Assembly: GCF_900113275.1 (NCBI RefSeq)
Contig: NZ_FOOU01000012.1
Coordinates: forward strand, 62,001 to 126,000
Direction of reading: 5' to 3'
Source of the DNA: Neptunomonas qingdaonensis
GTDB taxonomy: Bacteria; Pseudomonadota; Gammaproteobacteria; Pseudomonadales; Balneatricaceae
Length of the DNA: 64,000 nt
Shown one piece after another: positions 38,926 through 49,291 of this stretch. The translations under genes and the position numbers were made by a program. Positions within the stretch are counted from its first letter, which is position 1, and each line of letters starts with the position of its first letter. Below the pieces are notes generated by a model, which made no database searches, was not told the origin of the DNA, and saw only the letters and a program-made list of their open reading frames with translations.

Positions 38926-40107
38926 TTATTTGAGCTGAATCGGCGAGAGCAGCGTTGTCCCCTTTGTTAGTCTGTTGATCGCCCAATCAATGTGCTCAAT
39001 GACCATTTCTGAGCAGTGTGGGCGCTTGGCTTCTAAGGCCGCAATAATCTCATTTCCGCCGCCGCTGTTGCCTAGCGCTACTGCTATATTACGCAACCAC
39101 CCTTGGTAGCCGGTACGGCGTATCGCAGAGCCTTCGGTACGTTTCAAAAATGTGGTTTCATCCCAATTAAACAGATCAATTAAAGAGACATCATCCAACT
39201 GGTGGCGTGGATGAAAGTCTGCTTCTGCGGTGTGTTTAGCAAAGCGATTCCACGGACATACTAGCTGGCAATCATCGCAGCCGAAAATTCGATTTCCCAT
39301 CAAGGGGCGCAGCTCTTCCGGAATGGCGCCTTTTTTCTCGATCGTTAAATAAGATATACAACGTGTGGCATTTAACTCATAAGGGCCGCTAAAAGCCTTA
39401 GTGGGGCAGATATCAAGGCAGGCCGTACAGGAACCACAATGTTGTTTCTCAATAGGAGGGTCTGTGGGCAGTGGTAGATCGATGAGCAGCTCACCGAGAA
39501 AAAACCATGAGCCTGCATGCCGGTTCAGAATGAGGGTATGTTTTCCCGTCCAGCCAATGCCCGCTTGTTGTGCAATAGGGCGTTCCATTACAGGGGCGCT
39601 GTCGACAAAGGCCCGGTAGCCCATTGTGCCTGCGGCTTCTGCGATGCGCTTGCCTAACTGTGTGAGGCGTTTACGCATCATTTTGTGATAGTCCCGGCCC
39701 AGCGTATAGCGTGCAATATATGCTTTTTCCGGAGAGTTAAGCACTTTTAGAGCAGAAAATGCCGGTGGTGTATAGTCCATGCGGACACTGATGATACGGC
39801 AGCTTCCGGGGACTAATAAGTAGGGATCGCGGCGTTTATCGGCATTAGCGGCCAGGTAGCTCATCTCTCCGTGATGTTGTTTGTCCAGCCAGGCCTGTAA
39901 ACGTTCAGTGTCCTCTTCAAGGTCGGGATTAACAATGCCGCATTCCTGGAATCCCGCCTCGGCTGCCCAAAGATGGACTTGTTTGGCTAATGCAGCCAGT
40001 TTTTCAGAAGAGAATGCCTGTTCAGCAGACAGCTCTTGGCCAGAAGACAATTCCTGGCGAGCTGGCTTGGTTAGTTGAGCCGATGTGGATAAAACAGAAT
40101 CAGTCAC
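38926..40107 (-). CDS. queG: Epoxyqueuosine reductase
   Basis: About 393 residues. Two [4Fe-4S] motifs are intact: CGSCTACLDICPT and CDDCQLVCPWN. It performs the last step of queuosine synthesis in tRNA and needs cobalamin. The start is unclear: GTG 40107 (chosen) and TTG 40113 are possible and no ATG lies nearby. The first ~34 residues (Ser/Gln/Glu-rich) have no match to the usual N-terminus, so translation may begin further inside. Confidence 0.93.
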   Translation of the reverse strand: MTDSVLSTSAQLTKPARQELSSGQELSAEQAFSSEKLAALAKQVHLWAAEAGFQECGIVNPDLEEDTERLQAWLDKQHHGEMSYLAANADKRRDPYLLVPGSCRIISVRMDYTPPAFSALKVLNSPEKAYIARYTLGRDYHKMMRKRLTQLGKRIAEAAGTMGYRAFVDSAPVMERPIAQQAGIGWTGKHTLILNRHAGSWFFLGELLIDLPLPTDPPIEKQHCGSCTACLDICPTKAFSGPYELNATRCISYLTIEKKGAIPEELRPLMGNRIFGCDDCQLVCPWNRFAKHTAEADFHPRHQLDDVSLIDLFNWDETTFLKRTEGSAIRRTGYQGWLRNIAVALGNSGGGNEIIAALEAKRPHCSEMVIEHIDWAINRLTKGTTLLSPIQLK

Positions 40108-40182
40108 GATCAATACTTGCCTGTTAAGCTATTGCTTCAACTATAATGAAAAGAGTCACCAAGTGTTTGGAAGCGTAAGGTT

Positions 40183-41688
40183 ATGAAAGAGCTACCCGGT
40201 ACATTATACACAGCTGAGCAAACTCGTTTACTGGATAAAACGGCGATTGAAGAAGCCGGTATTCCAGGCTTTACCTTAATGAAGCGTGCAGGGCGCGCCG
40301 TTTTTGCTGAAATTCAAAAGCGTTGGCCGCAGATGAAAACCCTGAGTGTGCTCTGTGGTGGGGGTAATAACGGCGGCGATGGTTTTATTGTCGCTGCGTT
40401 GGCGCGCCAGAAAGGCTATGAAGTACAAGCGCGTTATGTCGGGGATGACGAGTTTGCCGGGCGCTTGCGTGGTGAAGCCCGGGAGGCATGGTTATGGGCC
40501 AGTGGCGAAGGCGTCCGGTTTCAGCCGTTTCAGCTGGATGAGGCTATAACAGGTGACGTTATTGTCGATGCTTTGCTGGGGACGGGGTTAACCGGTGATG
40601 TGCGCGGTGGCTTTCAGCAGGCTGTTAAAATGATAAATCAGCGTACCCGCCCAGTCATCTCAGTAGATATTCCCTCTGGCTTGTGTGCGGACACGGGGCG
40701 GGTATTGGGGTGTGCGGTTAAAGCCGATGTAACGGTTACCTTCATCGGCCTGAAACAGGGACTGTTTATGCATCAGGCTGTGGAAAATGTCGGTGAGTTA
40801 ATCTTCGATAGTTTGCACGTTCCTGAGTCAGTCTATGAGCAGGTTTCGGTGAGTGCCTTTCGTCTGGGAGCAGACGATGTCGCCGAATGCCTGCCGAAAC
40901 GTTCCCGTGCCTCGCATAAAGGAAGCTTTGGTCATCTGTTAGTGATAGGTGGCGATCATGGTATGGGAGGCGCTGCGATTATGGCGGCAGAAGCCGCTTT
41001 GTCCTCAGGTGCAGGAAAAGTGACGCTGGCTACCCGTACGGAGCACATTAGCGCCGCATTAATGCGTTGTCCTGAAGTGATGGTGCAGGGTGTCGAATCA
41101 GGTCATGAGTTACTTGCCTTGATCGAACAAGCCGATGTTATTGTTTTTGGACCCGGATTGGGAAAAAAAGCATGGGCAGAACAGATGCTGCAGGCTGTCT
41201 GGGAGACCCGTCTGCCAGTCGTTGTCGATGCCGATGGGCTCAATATGTTAGGGAAAAAAGAGAAGTTTCAGCAGCTATCCCGAAAAAACTGGATATTAAC
41301 ACCTCACCCGGGTGAAGCGGCGCGCTTATTAAAAACCGAGGTGCCGTTATTACAAAGAAATCGAATTATGAGTGCCACTGAGCTACAGACAGCCACCGGA
41401 GGCACAGTGGTATTGAAGGGCGCAGGTACATTGATTACCGACGGTGATGTGATGCATTTATGCAATGCGGGTAATCCTGGTATGGCATCGGGAGGGATGG
41501 GAGATGTATTATCCGGTATTATAGGCGCTTTGTTGGCGCAAAAACTGAGTCCGGTTGATGCAGCGCGCGTGGGTGTCTATGCTCATTCTGCCGCTGCGGA
41601 TCTTTGTGCAGCCCAAAACGGGGAGCGGGGCTTGAAAGCGACAGAGCTTATACCTTATGTTAGATTGATTCTAAACGGAAAAATATAA
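40183..41688 (+). CDS. nnr: Bifunctional NAD(P)H-hydrate epimerase / dehydratase
   Basis: 501 residues with two domains: an N-terminal epimerase (YjeF-N; GGGNNGGDGFIVAALA) and a C-terminal ADP-dependent dehydratase of the ribokinase fold (LVIGGDHGMGGAAIMAAEAAL ... ILTPHPGEAARLL ... GNPGMASGGMGDVLSGIIGAL). It repairs damaged NADH/NADPH hydrates. First gene of the series leading to tsaE and amiC; divergent from queG. Confidence 0.97.
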   Translation: MKELPGTLYTAEQTRLLDKTAIEEAGIPGFTLMKRAGRAVFAEIQKRWPQMKTLSVLCGGGNNGGDGFIVAALARQKGYEVQARYVGDDEFAGRLRGEAREAWLWASGEGVRFQPFQLDEAITGDVIVDALLGTGLTGDVRGGFQQAVKMINQRTRPVISVDIPSGLCADTGRVLGCAVKADVTVTFIGLKQGLFMHQAVENVGELIFDSLHVPESVYEQVSVSAFRLGADDVAECLPKRSRASHKGSFGHLLVIGGDHGMGGAAIMAAEAALSSGAGKVTLATRTEHISAALMRCPEVMVQGVESGHELLALIEQADVIVFGPGLGKKAWAEQMLQAVWETRLPVVVDADGLNMLGKKEKFQQLSRKNWILTPHPGEAARLLKTEVPLLQRNRIMSATELQTATGGTVVLKGAGTLITDGDVMHLCNAGNPGMASGGMGDVLSGIIGALLAQKLSPVDAARVGVYAHSAAADLCAAQNGERGLKATELIPYVRLILNGKI

Positions 41689-41693
41689 CTACA

Positions 41694-42185
41694 ATGCAGC
41701 AGTTGACGAAAATGCAACAACGCTACTTTGCTAAAGATGAAGCGGCGATGGAATACTTCGGTGCGCAGTTGCTGCTAGCCATGCAGCATCAGGGCGTGGT
41801 TTACCTTGCTGGTGATCTGGGTATGGGTAAAACAACCCTGAGTCGCGGTGTTATCCGTGCGGCCGGACATCAGGGGAATGTGAAAAGCCCGACGTATACC
41901 CTGGTAGAGCCTTATGAGCAGGAAGGTGGCACCATCTATCATTTTGATCTGTATCGATTGATGGATCCTGAAGAACTGGAGTATATGGGAATTCGGGACT
42001 ACTTTAGTGATACCAGCTTGTGTCTGGTTGAGTGGCCGGATAAAGGGGAAGGCCTGTTGCCTGAAGCGGATTTGCTGGTGACGTTGGAAGTGCAGGCGCA
42101 GGGGCGGGTTATTATCTGGGAAGCTCATACTCAAAAAGGACGTGTTGCTGCCGATAACCTCAACAAGCAGCTTTTGTTACAATAA
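41694..42185 (+). CDS. tsaE: tRNA threonylcarbamoyladenosine ATPase TsaE
   Basis: 163 residues. The P-loop GDLGMGKTTLSRGVIRAAG and SPTYTLVEPY ... HFDLYRL ... YFSDTSLCLVEWPDKG are typical. It drives the TsaBD complex that makes t6A37 in tRNAs reading ANN codons. It begins 5 bp after nnr; no clear ribosome site, so coupling to nnr is likely. Confidence 0.96.
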   Translation: MQQLTKMQQRYFAKDEAAMEYFGAQLLLAMQHQGVVYLAGDLGMGKTTLSRGVIRAAGHQGNVKSPTYTLVEPYEQEGGTIYHFDLYRLMDPEELEYMGIRDYFSDTSLCLVEWPDKGEGLLPEADLLVTLEVQAQGRVIIWEAHTQKGRVAADNLNKQLLLQ

Positions 42186-42216
42186 CCGAATAAAGAGATT
42201 ATACGACAAACTTAAC

Positions 42217-43560
42217 ATGATGAAGAATCTGAGAAAGTTCACAGGGTGTTTTTTGACCATCGCTTGTTTGTTGGTTGCTGGTCACGTGTCAGCGGCTGAT
42301 ATTAAAAATGTGCGTATGTGGCTTGCTCCGGATAATACGCGTCTTGTATTTGATTTGAATGGCCCGGTAACGCATAAAATATTTTCACTGAATAATCCTG
42401 ACCGTCTGGTACTGGATATCAACGGTGCGGCTATCAAAACGCGGCTATCAAAGCTGGATCTCAAAGGAAGCCCGATCAAACAGGTACGTAGCAGTATGAA
42501 TGGTAATAATCTGCGCATCGTGCTGGATTTGAATCAAATGATCCGGCCAAGAAGTTTTGATCTTAAACCTAATGACCAATATGGGCACCGACTGGTGCTT
42601 GATCTGTTTAATCTTGAAAAAGAAACCGTCGTTAAAACCGCCACACCTGAACGTAAAGGCGCACAGTTACGGGATATCATCATTGCCATTGATGCCGGGC
42701 ATGGTGGTGAGGACCCGGGTGCCATTGGCGCCGGGCGAGTACGAGAAAAAGATGTCGTTTTAGGTATTGCTAAAGAAGTGGGCCGGTTAATAGATAATGA
42801 AAAGGGCTTTAAAGCGGAGTTGGTTCGTGAGGGTGATTATTACATCAGTCTGCGTGGCAGAACGAAAGAGGCCCGTAAGAAAAATGCCGATCTATTTGTT
42901 TCTATTCATGCCGATGCGTTTAAAGATTCCAGAGCGCGGGGTGCGTCCGTTTGGGTGCTGTCTAATAGGGGGGCCACCAGTGAGGTGGGTCGTTGGCTGG
43001 CACAAAAAGAAAACAGTGCTGATTTGATCGGCGGTGTGGGAAGCGTTAGCCTGGAAGATAAGGACGATGTGTTGGCGGGCGTGTTGTTGGATATGTCTAT
43101 GACAGCCAGTCGCTCGGATAGCTTGCAAATAGCCAGTAAAATTCATGGTAATGTTAATAAATTCGCTAAAATGCATAAGTCGCGCGTCGAAAGTGCAGGC
43201 TTTATGGTGTTGAAATCACCCGATATTCCCTCCATATTAGTAGAGACGGGCTTTATCTCTAATCCTGAAGAAGCAAGATTGCTGAAAACCAAGGCTTATC
43301 AGCAAAAGATGGCTAAGGCTATTTATGAGGGTATTAAATCACATTTTTGGAATAAGCCTCCGGCCTATACATATGTCGCTTATGAAAAAAATGGTGGCGA
43401 CAAACAATCAGTTCAACGTCACTATCAGGTCGTCAGTGGTGATACACTCTCGGTTATTGCTTCACGTCATGGGATTGCATTGAACGTATTGCGAAAAACC
43501 AATGATCTAAAGGGCGATAAAATCCGTATTGGCCAGGTTTTACGTATCCCTACCAGTTAA
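42217..43560 (+). CDS. amiC: N-acetylmuramoyl-L-alanine amidase with AMIN and LysM domains
   Basis: About 447 residues: signal peptide (FTGCFLTIACLLVAGHVSA), N-terminal AMIN domain (~25-125), amidase_3 catalytic domain (IDAGHGGEDPGAIG; VSIHADAF; SILVETGFISNPEEA provide the zinc and catalytic residues), and a C-terminal LysM (YQVVSGDTLSVIASRHGI). It splits septal peptidoglycan during cell separation, in the periplasm. The symbol could equally be amiB, since the C-terminal LysM is AmiB-like. The start is ATG 42217 (or 42220), 31 bp after tsaE. Confidence 0.95.
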   Translation: MMKNLRKFTGCFLTIACLLVAGHVSAADIKNVRMWLAPDNTRLVFDLNGPVTHKIFSLNNPDRLVLDINGAAIKTRLSKLDLKGSPIKQVRSSMNGNNLRIVLDLNQMIRPRSFDLKPNDQYGHRLVLDLFNLEKETVVKTATPERKGAQLRDIIIAIDAGHGGEDPGAIGAGRVREKDVVLGIAKEVGRLIDNEKGFKAELVREGDYYISLRGRTKEARKKNADLFVSIHADAFKDSRARGASVWVLSNRGATSEVGRWLAQKENSADLIGGVGSVSLEDKDDVLAGVLLDMSMTASRSDSLQIASKIHGNVNKFAKMHKSRVESAGFMVLKSPDIPSILVETGFISNPEEARLLKTKAYQQKMAKAIYEGIKSHFWNKPPAYTYVAYEKNGGDKQSVQRHYQVVSGDTLSVIASRHGIALNVLRKTNDLKGDKIRIGQVLRIPTS

Positions 43561-43596
43561 TATTTTCCTGTTTTTATATGGCTTTATAGAGTTTTC

Positions 43597-45432
43597 ATGT
43601 CACAAATTCATCTGTTATCTCCTCGATTGGCTAACCAGATTGCAGCCGGAGAGGTGGTTGAACGTCCTGCCTCTGTTGTTAAAGAACTGCTTGAAAATAG
43701 TTTGGATGCGGGCGCTACCCGTCTTGAAATAGACGTCGAGCAGGCGGGCATAAAATTGATTCGCATTCGGGACGATGGAGACGGCATCGAAAAGGATGAT
43801 CTGCCTCTTGCGCTGAGCCGCCATGCAACGTCGAAAATTCATGAGCTTGAAGACCTGGAAGCGGTAGCCAGCCTCGGCTTTCGGGGTGAAGCATTGGCAA
43901 GTATCAGCTCAGTATCGCGTTTGACGCTGACATCAAGGCGGGTTGCCAGTGAACATGCCTGGCAAGTGCAAACAGAAGGCCGGGACATGTCGGCGCAATT
44001 ATCGCCGGCGGCGCACCCTCAGGGCACAACGGTTGAGATGCGGGATCTTTTTTTTAATACGCCTGCCAGACGTAAATTTCTAAAAACCGAAAATACTGAA
44101 TTTAAGCACCTCGAAGAGATTGTGAAGCGGCTGGCGTTGAGCCGTTTTGATGTGGCTTTTCAATTAAAAAATAATGGTCGCATCATTCATCAATTAAAAC
44201 CCGCTCTACAAAAAGCCGAACAAGAACGACGCGTTGCTGCCGTTTGTGGTCCCGCGTTTGTTGAACAATCGTTACATGTTGATATGAATGCGGAAGCCTC
44301 CGGTTTAAGCCTGAAGGGATGGATTGGTTTGCCGACTTTCTCCCGAAGTCAGGCGGATTTGCAATATTTCTTTGTGAATGGGCGCATGATTCGTGACAAG
44401 CTGGTGACGCATGCGGTACGTCAGGCGTACGCGGATGTGCTTTTTCACGGCCGGCATCCTGCCTATGTGCTGTATCTTGAATTAGATCCTTCGTTAGTCG
44501 ATGTGAATGTGCATCCGACTAAACATGAGGTGCGCTTTCGGGAAGGCCGTTTGGTACATGATTTTATATTTCGCTCAATACATCGGGTAATCGGTGATGT
44601 GCGTCCGGACGCTGCTAGTGTGCCGGCGCTGCAAGAATTAGGTTCTACAGCGGCACCTGTCGAACAGCAATTCAACCAGCAGTACATGCCATTGCATCAG
44701 GCGCGTGAGGTGACGGGTGTCAATGAGCAGCTTGCCTCTTATGGACAGTTGCATCAGAACCGATCGTTTTCATCTCCCTCTTCCTCTCCTGATGGCTATC
44801 CGGGGCGGGATAGCCTGTCTCAAGCGCCTGCTGTGGATGCTTCAGAGATTCCGCCGTTGGGTTATGCGACGGCGCAGTTGCATGGCATTTACATCGTGGC
44901 ACAAAATCGGGAAGGGATGGTGCTGGTGGATATGCATGCTGCGCATGAACGGATTGTTTACGAGCGGCTTAAGCAGGCGTGCGAAACTGAAGGTGTGCGC
45001 AGTCAGCCCCTATTAGTGCCAGTGAGCGTAGCGTTGAGTGTCAGAGAGGCTGACGCGGCTGAAGAGTTCGATGGCATGTTTAAAAAGCTCGGCTTTGAGT
45101 TGGCGCGTATGGGGGAGGAAACGGTTGTTATTCGTCAGATTCCCGTGACGCTGGCGAAAGCTAATGTCGAGCAGTTATTGCGTGATGTGCTGTCGGACAT
45201 GTTGATGTTCGGCAGCAGTCGTCGCCTGGAAGAGCATATGAATGAGTTGCTGGCAACGATGGCCTGTCATGGCGCGGTTAGAGCCAATCGTCAGCTGACA
45301 ATTCCTGAAATGAATGGCTTGTTACGTGATATGGAGGCGACGGAGCGCAGTGGTCAGTGTAATCATGGCCGCCCTACCTGGACGCAGTTGAGTCTGACTG
45401 AGTTAGACAAGCTGTTCATGAGGGGGCAGTAG
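43597..45432 (+). CDS. mutL: DNA mismatch repair protein MutL
   Basis: 611 residues. The N-terminal GHKL ATPase has motif [13 protein letters not shown], motif II DDGDGI and motif III RHATSKI with GFRGEAL. A Ser/Pro-rich linker at ~360-420 leads to the C-terminal dimerisation domain ([33 protein letters not shown]). I see no PMS2-type endonuclease motif (DQHAxxExxxxE), as in other MutH- or gamma-type MutL. amiC-mutL-miaA-hfq order is conserved. Confidence 0.98.
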   Translation: MSQIHLLSPRLANQIAAGEVVERPASVVKELLENSLDAGATRLEIDVEQAGIKLIRIRDDGDGIEKDDLPLALSRHATSKIHELEDLEAVASLGFRGEALASISSVSRLTLTSRRVASEHAWQVQTEGRDMSAQLSPAAHPQGTTVEMRDLFFNTPARRKFLKTENTEFKHLEEIVKRLALSRFDVAFQLKNNGRIIHQLKPALQKAEQERRVAAVCGPAFVEQSLHVDMNAEASGLSLKGWIGLPTFSRSQADLQYFFVNGRMIRDKLVTHAVRQAYADVLFHGRHPAYVLYLELDPSLVDVNVHPTKHEVRFREGRLVHDFIFRSIHRVIGDVRPDAASVPALQELGSTAAPVEQQFNQQYMPLHQAREVTGVNEQLASYGQLHQNRSFSSPSSSPDGYPGRDSLSQAPAVDASEIPPLGYATAQLHGIYIVAQNREGMVLVDMHAAHERIVYERLKQACETEGVRSQPLLVPVSVALSVREADAAEEFDGMFKKLGFELARMGEETVVIRQIPVTLAKANVEQLLRDVLSDMLMFGSSRRLEEHMNELLATMACHGAVRANRQLTIPEMNGLLRDMEATERSGQCNHGRPTWTQLSLTELDKLFMRGQ

Positions 45433-45435
45433 TTG

Positions 45436-46377
45436 ATGACAGATAAACATCTGCCGCCGGCTATTTTTCTAATGGGGCCCACCGCTGCAGGGAAAACTGA
45501 TCTGGCGATGCGTCTGACCGAAGCGTTGCCCTGCGATATTATCAGTGTGGATTCAGCCCTGATCTATAAAGGGATGGATATTGGTACGGCGAAGCCCGAT
45601 GCGCAAACCCTAAAAAATTATCCTCACCGCTTAATCGATATACGCGATCCATCCCAGAGCTATTCAGTCGCTGAATTCAGAGAGGATGCATTGCGTGAAA
45701 TGGCGGAAATCACGGCAAAAGGCCGTATTCCCTTGTTAGTCGGCGGCACCATGATGTATTACAACGCCTTGCTGAAGGGGTTGGCATCCTTGCCTGAAGC
45801 TAATCAGGAAGTAAGGCAGCGGCTATTAGAAAAAGGTGAACGCGAAGGTTGGCCTGCATTACATGCCCTTTTGGCAAAAGTTGATCCCGATTCGGCAAAG
45901 CGATTGGCGCCTAACGACTCGCAGCGCTTGCAACGGGCATTAGAGGTATATCAACTCACTGGCCGGACGCTGACCGAGTTATGGGCAGAACAGCAGCAGC
46001 AAAAACTGGCGTATAACGTCGTTAACCTGGCGATTATGCCTGAAGAACGTAAAACGTTGCATGAGCGTATAGCGCTGCGTTTTCAGTTAATGCTGGAAGA
46101 GGGGTTTGTCGATGAAGTGCGTACCTTGTATGAAAGAGGCGACCTGAATCCACAAATGCCATCCGTACGCTGTGTCGGTTACCGTCAGGTGTGGTCTTAT
46201 CTGGAGGGTGAGTGGGACTATCCGACGATGCGGGATAAGGGTATTGTGGCAACACGCCAATTAGCAAAAAGACAAATTACCTGGCTGCGAAGTTGGGAAA
46301 ACTTGCACTGGTTGATGACTGAAGATAAAGATATTCTTAAACACAGCTTGAAATTGTTCGACGCAGCCATTATATAA
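45436..46377 (+). CDS. miaA: tRNA dimethylallyltransferase
   Basis: About 313 residues. The P-loop [27 protein letters not shown] and [16 protein letters not shown] are typical. It prenylates A37 of tRNAs reading UNN codons. It starts 3 bp after mutL at ATG 45436; an in-frame TTG at 45433 is possible. Confidence 0.97.
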   Translation: MTDKHLPPAIFLMGPTAAGKTDLAMRLTEALPCDIISVDSALIYKGMDIGTAKPDAQTLKNYPHRLIDIRDPSQSYSVAEFREDALREMAEITAKGRIPLLVGGTMMYYNALLKGLASLPEANQEVRQRLLEKGEREGWPALHALLAKVDPDSAKRLAPNDSQRLQRALEVYQLTGRTLTELWAEQQQQKLAYNVVNLAIMPEERKTLHERIALRFQLMLEEGFVDEVRTLYERGDLNPQMPSVRCVGYRQVWSYLEGEWDYPTMRDKGIVATRQLAKRQITWLRSWENLHWLMTEDKDILKHSLKLFDAAII

Positions 46378-46450
46378 TGCTGTAGTTGTACGATTTTGGT
46401 GCTGTGCACAAAATAGGTATTTAAGATCCAGTCTGGTATTAATGACCTAA

Positions 46451-46726
<276 letters not shown>

Positions 46727-46738
46727 GGTATAAACTGA

Positions 46739-48037
46739 TTGTTTTTTGAGCGTCCTGAATCGGGTGAAAAAGCCATTCTTGTTCACATGGATATGTCTGC
46801 CAAGGCTATTCAAGAATCTCCGCGCGAGCTCGAAGAGCTCGCTTTGTCTGCTGGAGCTGATCCTGTTGAGATATTAACAGGAAGTCGTCATAAGCCTACG
46901 GCAAAATTTTTTATTGGTACGGGCAAGCTGGAAGAGTTGAGGCAACTCACGCAGCTCCATGAGGCTGAGTTGGTTATTTTTAACCATTCTTTGACACCAG
47001 CCCAAGAAAGAAATATCGAGCGTGTCATTCAATGTCGGGTGCTGGATCGTACAGGTTTGATATTGGATATATTCGCACAGCGCGCGCGAACTCATGAAGG
47101 TAAGTTGCAGGTTGAGCTTGCTCAGCTTGAGCACTCGTCGACACGCTTGATAAGAGGCTGGACTCACCTTGAGCGCCAAAAAGGTGGGATTGGTTTGCGT
47201 GGTCCGGGTGAGAGTCAGCTTGAAACTGACCGGCGTCTGCTCAGGGCGCGCGTTAAAACCATTCTGGCTCGCCTGGAGAAAGTGCAGTCACAGCGTGAGC
47301 AGGGGCGTCGATCCCGGCAGCGGGCTGCTGTGCCTACTATCTCTCTGGTGGGTTATACTAACGCGGGCAAATCGTCATTGTTCAATAAGATGACTAATTC
47401 TGATGTGTATGTGGCCAATCAACTATTTGCCACGCTTGATCCCACTCTGCGGAAAATTGAGCTGGAAGATGCGGGTCCGGCCATTCTTGCGGACACGGTG
47501 GGCTTTATTCGTCACTTGCCGCATAAGTTGGTCGAATCTTTTCGTGCCACATTGCAGGAAACCACTGACGCAACGCTGTTGTTACATGTAATTGATTCAT
47601 GTGATGATGATCGTCAGGGGCATATCGATGAAGTTGAGCGTGTATTGAAGGAGATAGGTGCGGATCAGGTTCCAGTACTTCAGGTTTACAACAAAATTGA
47701 TCTGATGCCCGGACAAAAAGCACGTATCGATCGAAATAGTGCCGGCGAGCCTGTCCGGGTGTGGTTATCAGCCGTGTCTGGTGAAGGTGTCGATCTGTTG
47801 TTGAATGCTGTAAATGAACGGCTGTCGGATGATGTGTTTCACGATACAATCAGTCTGAAGCCGAAAGATGGACAGTTGCGCGCTCATCTGTATGCTCAGA
47901 ATGCGGTGTTAGGTGAGCAAATCGATGAGCATGGCGACATGCATCTTGAGGTTCGTATGCAGCGGAAAGACTTACTGCAGATTTTAAGTCGTTTGGGTAT
48001 GCCGACTGAACAATACCGTGTAGAAGAGGTCTATTAA
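46739..48037 (+). CDS. hflX: Ribosome-splitting GTPase HflX
   Basis: 432 residues. Glycine-rich helical domain (GGIGLRGPGESQLETDRRLLRAR), then GTPase G1 GYTNAGKSSLFN and G3 DTVGFIRHLPH. It splits stalled or inactive ribosomes. It begins with TTG at 46739: the resulting FFERPESGEKAILVH lines up with known HflX N-termini, and GAGG is upstream at 46725-46728. Confidence 0.96.
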   Translation: MFFERPESGEKAILVHMDMSAKAIQESPRELEELALSAGADPVEILTGSRHKPTAKFFIGTGKLEELRQLTQLHEAELVIFNHSLTPAQERNIERVIQCRVLDRTGLILDIFAQRARTHEGKLQVELAQLEHSSTRLIRGWTHLERQKGGIGLRGPGESQLETDRRLLRARVKTILARLEKVQSQREQGRRSRQRAAVPTISLVGYTNAGKSSLFNKMTNSDVYVANQLFATLDPTLRKIELEDAGPAILADTVGFIRHLPHKLVESFRATLQETTDATLLLHVIDSCDDDRQGHIDEVERVLKEIGADQVPVLQVYNKIDLMPGQKARIDRNSAGEPVRVWLSAVSGEGVDLLLNAVNERLSDDVFHDTISLKPKDGQLRAHLYAQNAVLGEQIDEHGDMHLEVRMQRKDLLQILSRLGMPTEQYRVEEVY

Positions 48038-48088
48038 GCAGCTTTTACATTGAATCCAATAAATTTTAGGTATCTAACGGAGAACTAT

Positions 48089-49291
48089 ATGGCTTGGAAC
48101 GAGCCTGGCGGCAATGGAAATGGTCAGGATCCTTGGGGTGGCGGTGAAGATCGCAACAATAAAGGTAATCGTGGCAAAGATCAGGGGCCTCCAGATCTGG
48201 ATGAAGCACTTCGCAAATTGCAGGATCGTTTGAACGATCTGTTCGGTGGTTCAGGTAAAAAGAGTGGCGGTGGCGGTGGCGGTTCTTCTGCCGGTAGCAG
48301 TGGCGCTTTTATTTTGGTAGTGCTTGCAGTAGCGATTCTTGCTTGGGGTGGTATGGGCTTCTATACCGTCGATCAGCAGGAGCGTGGCGTGGTGCTTCGC
48401 TTGGGTAAGTTTAGTGAGACCGTTAATCCTGGTCTTCAGTGGAACCCGCCTTTGATCGATGATGTGACGATCGTTAATACGACTCGTGTACGTAGTCATG
48501 AGCATCAAGCGTTGATGCTGACAGAAGATGAAAATATCGTCGATGTTTCCGTGACTGCTCAATATGTAGTTGCAAATCCAAAGGGATATGTATTGAGCGT
48601 GCGTGATCCTGACGGGAGTCTTGCGAATGCGTCAGAGTCTGCTCTGCGCCACGTAGTCGGCTCATCAGAAATGCACTCGATTCTTACTGAAGGTCGTGAA
48701 ATTTTAGCTATTGACGTGAAAGAGCGTCTGCAGAGGTATATGACGGATTATAATACCGGAATTTCTATCACCCAGGTCAATATCAAAAATGCTCAGGCGC
48801 CTAGTCAGGTGCAGGATGCGTTTGATGATGTAATCAAAGCGCGTGAAGATGAGCAGCGTGTTAAGAACCAGGCTCAGAGTTATGCTAACGGTGTTGTTCC
48901 CGAAGCGCGTGGTACTGCACAGCGTATGCTCGAAGAAGCCAGTGCCTATAGAGAGCAGGTTGTCTCCAAGGCAGAAGGTGAATCAAAACGTTTCATTGCA
49001 CTGTTAACAGAATATCAAAAAGCCCCTGATGTAACGCGCGAGCGTCTTTATCTTGATACGATGCAGCAGGTATTGGCGAGTAATCCGAAAGTGCTGATTG
49101 ATGTTGAAGGTGGCAATAATATGATGTATTTGCCAGTGGATAAGTTAATCGAGAATAGTGGTAAACGTCAGTCATCCGCTGCCTCCGGCAATCTTCGCTT
49201 AGATGATCAGTCATTAAGAAATGTGACTAATCAAGTGGTCGATCAGATCAGGCAGAATCAGACAACAACCCGTAGGGAGGGTAGACAATGA
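48089..49291 (+). CDS. hflK: HflK, FtsH protease modulator
   Basis: About 400 residues: Gly-rich cytoplasmic N-terminus (AWNEPGGNGNGQDPWGGG, later GGGGGGS), one membrane helix near 80-100, and a periplasmic SPFH/band-7 domain. With HflC it encloses FtsH and limits its proteolysis of membrane proteins. ATG 48089 follows GGAG by 6 bp; an upstream in-frame start at 48050 lacks support. Its stop overlaps hflC (ATGA). Confidence 0.97.
   Translation: MAWNEPGGNGNGQDPWGGGEDRNNKGNRGKDQGPPDLDEALRKLQDRLNDLFGGSGKKSGGGGGGSSAGSSGAFILVVLAVAILAWGGMGFYTVDQQERGVVLRLGKFSETVNPGLQWNPPLIDDVTIVNTTRVRSHEHQALMLTEDENIVDVSVTAQYVVANPKGYVLSVRDPDGSLANASESALRHVVGSSEMHSILTEGREILAIDVKERLQRYMTDYNTGISITQVNIKNAQAPSQVQDAFDDVIKAREDEQRVKNQAQSYANGVVPEARGTAQRMLEEASAYREQVVSKAEGESKRFIALLTEYQKAPDVTRERLYLDTMQQVLASNPKVLIDVEGGNNMMYLPVDKLIENSGKRQSSAASGNLRLDDQSLRNVTNQVVDQIRQNQTTTRREGRQ

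Noticed and set aside
38919-38930. Palindrome AATAACGTTATT between convergent norD and queG
   Set aside because: It is only 12 bp with no loop and overlaps the queG stop; too small for a terminator.
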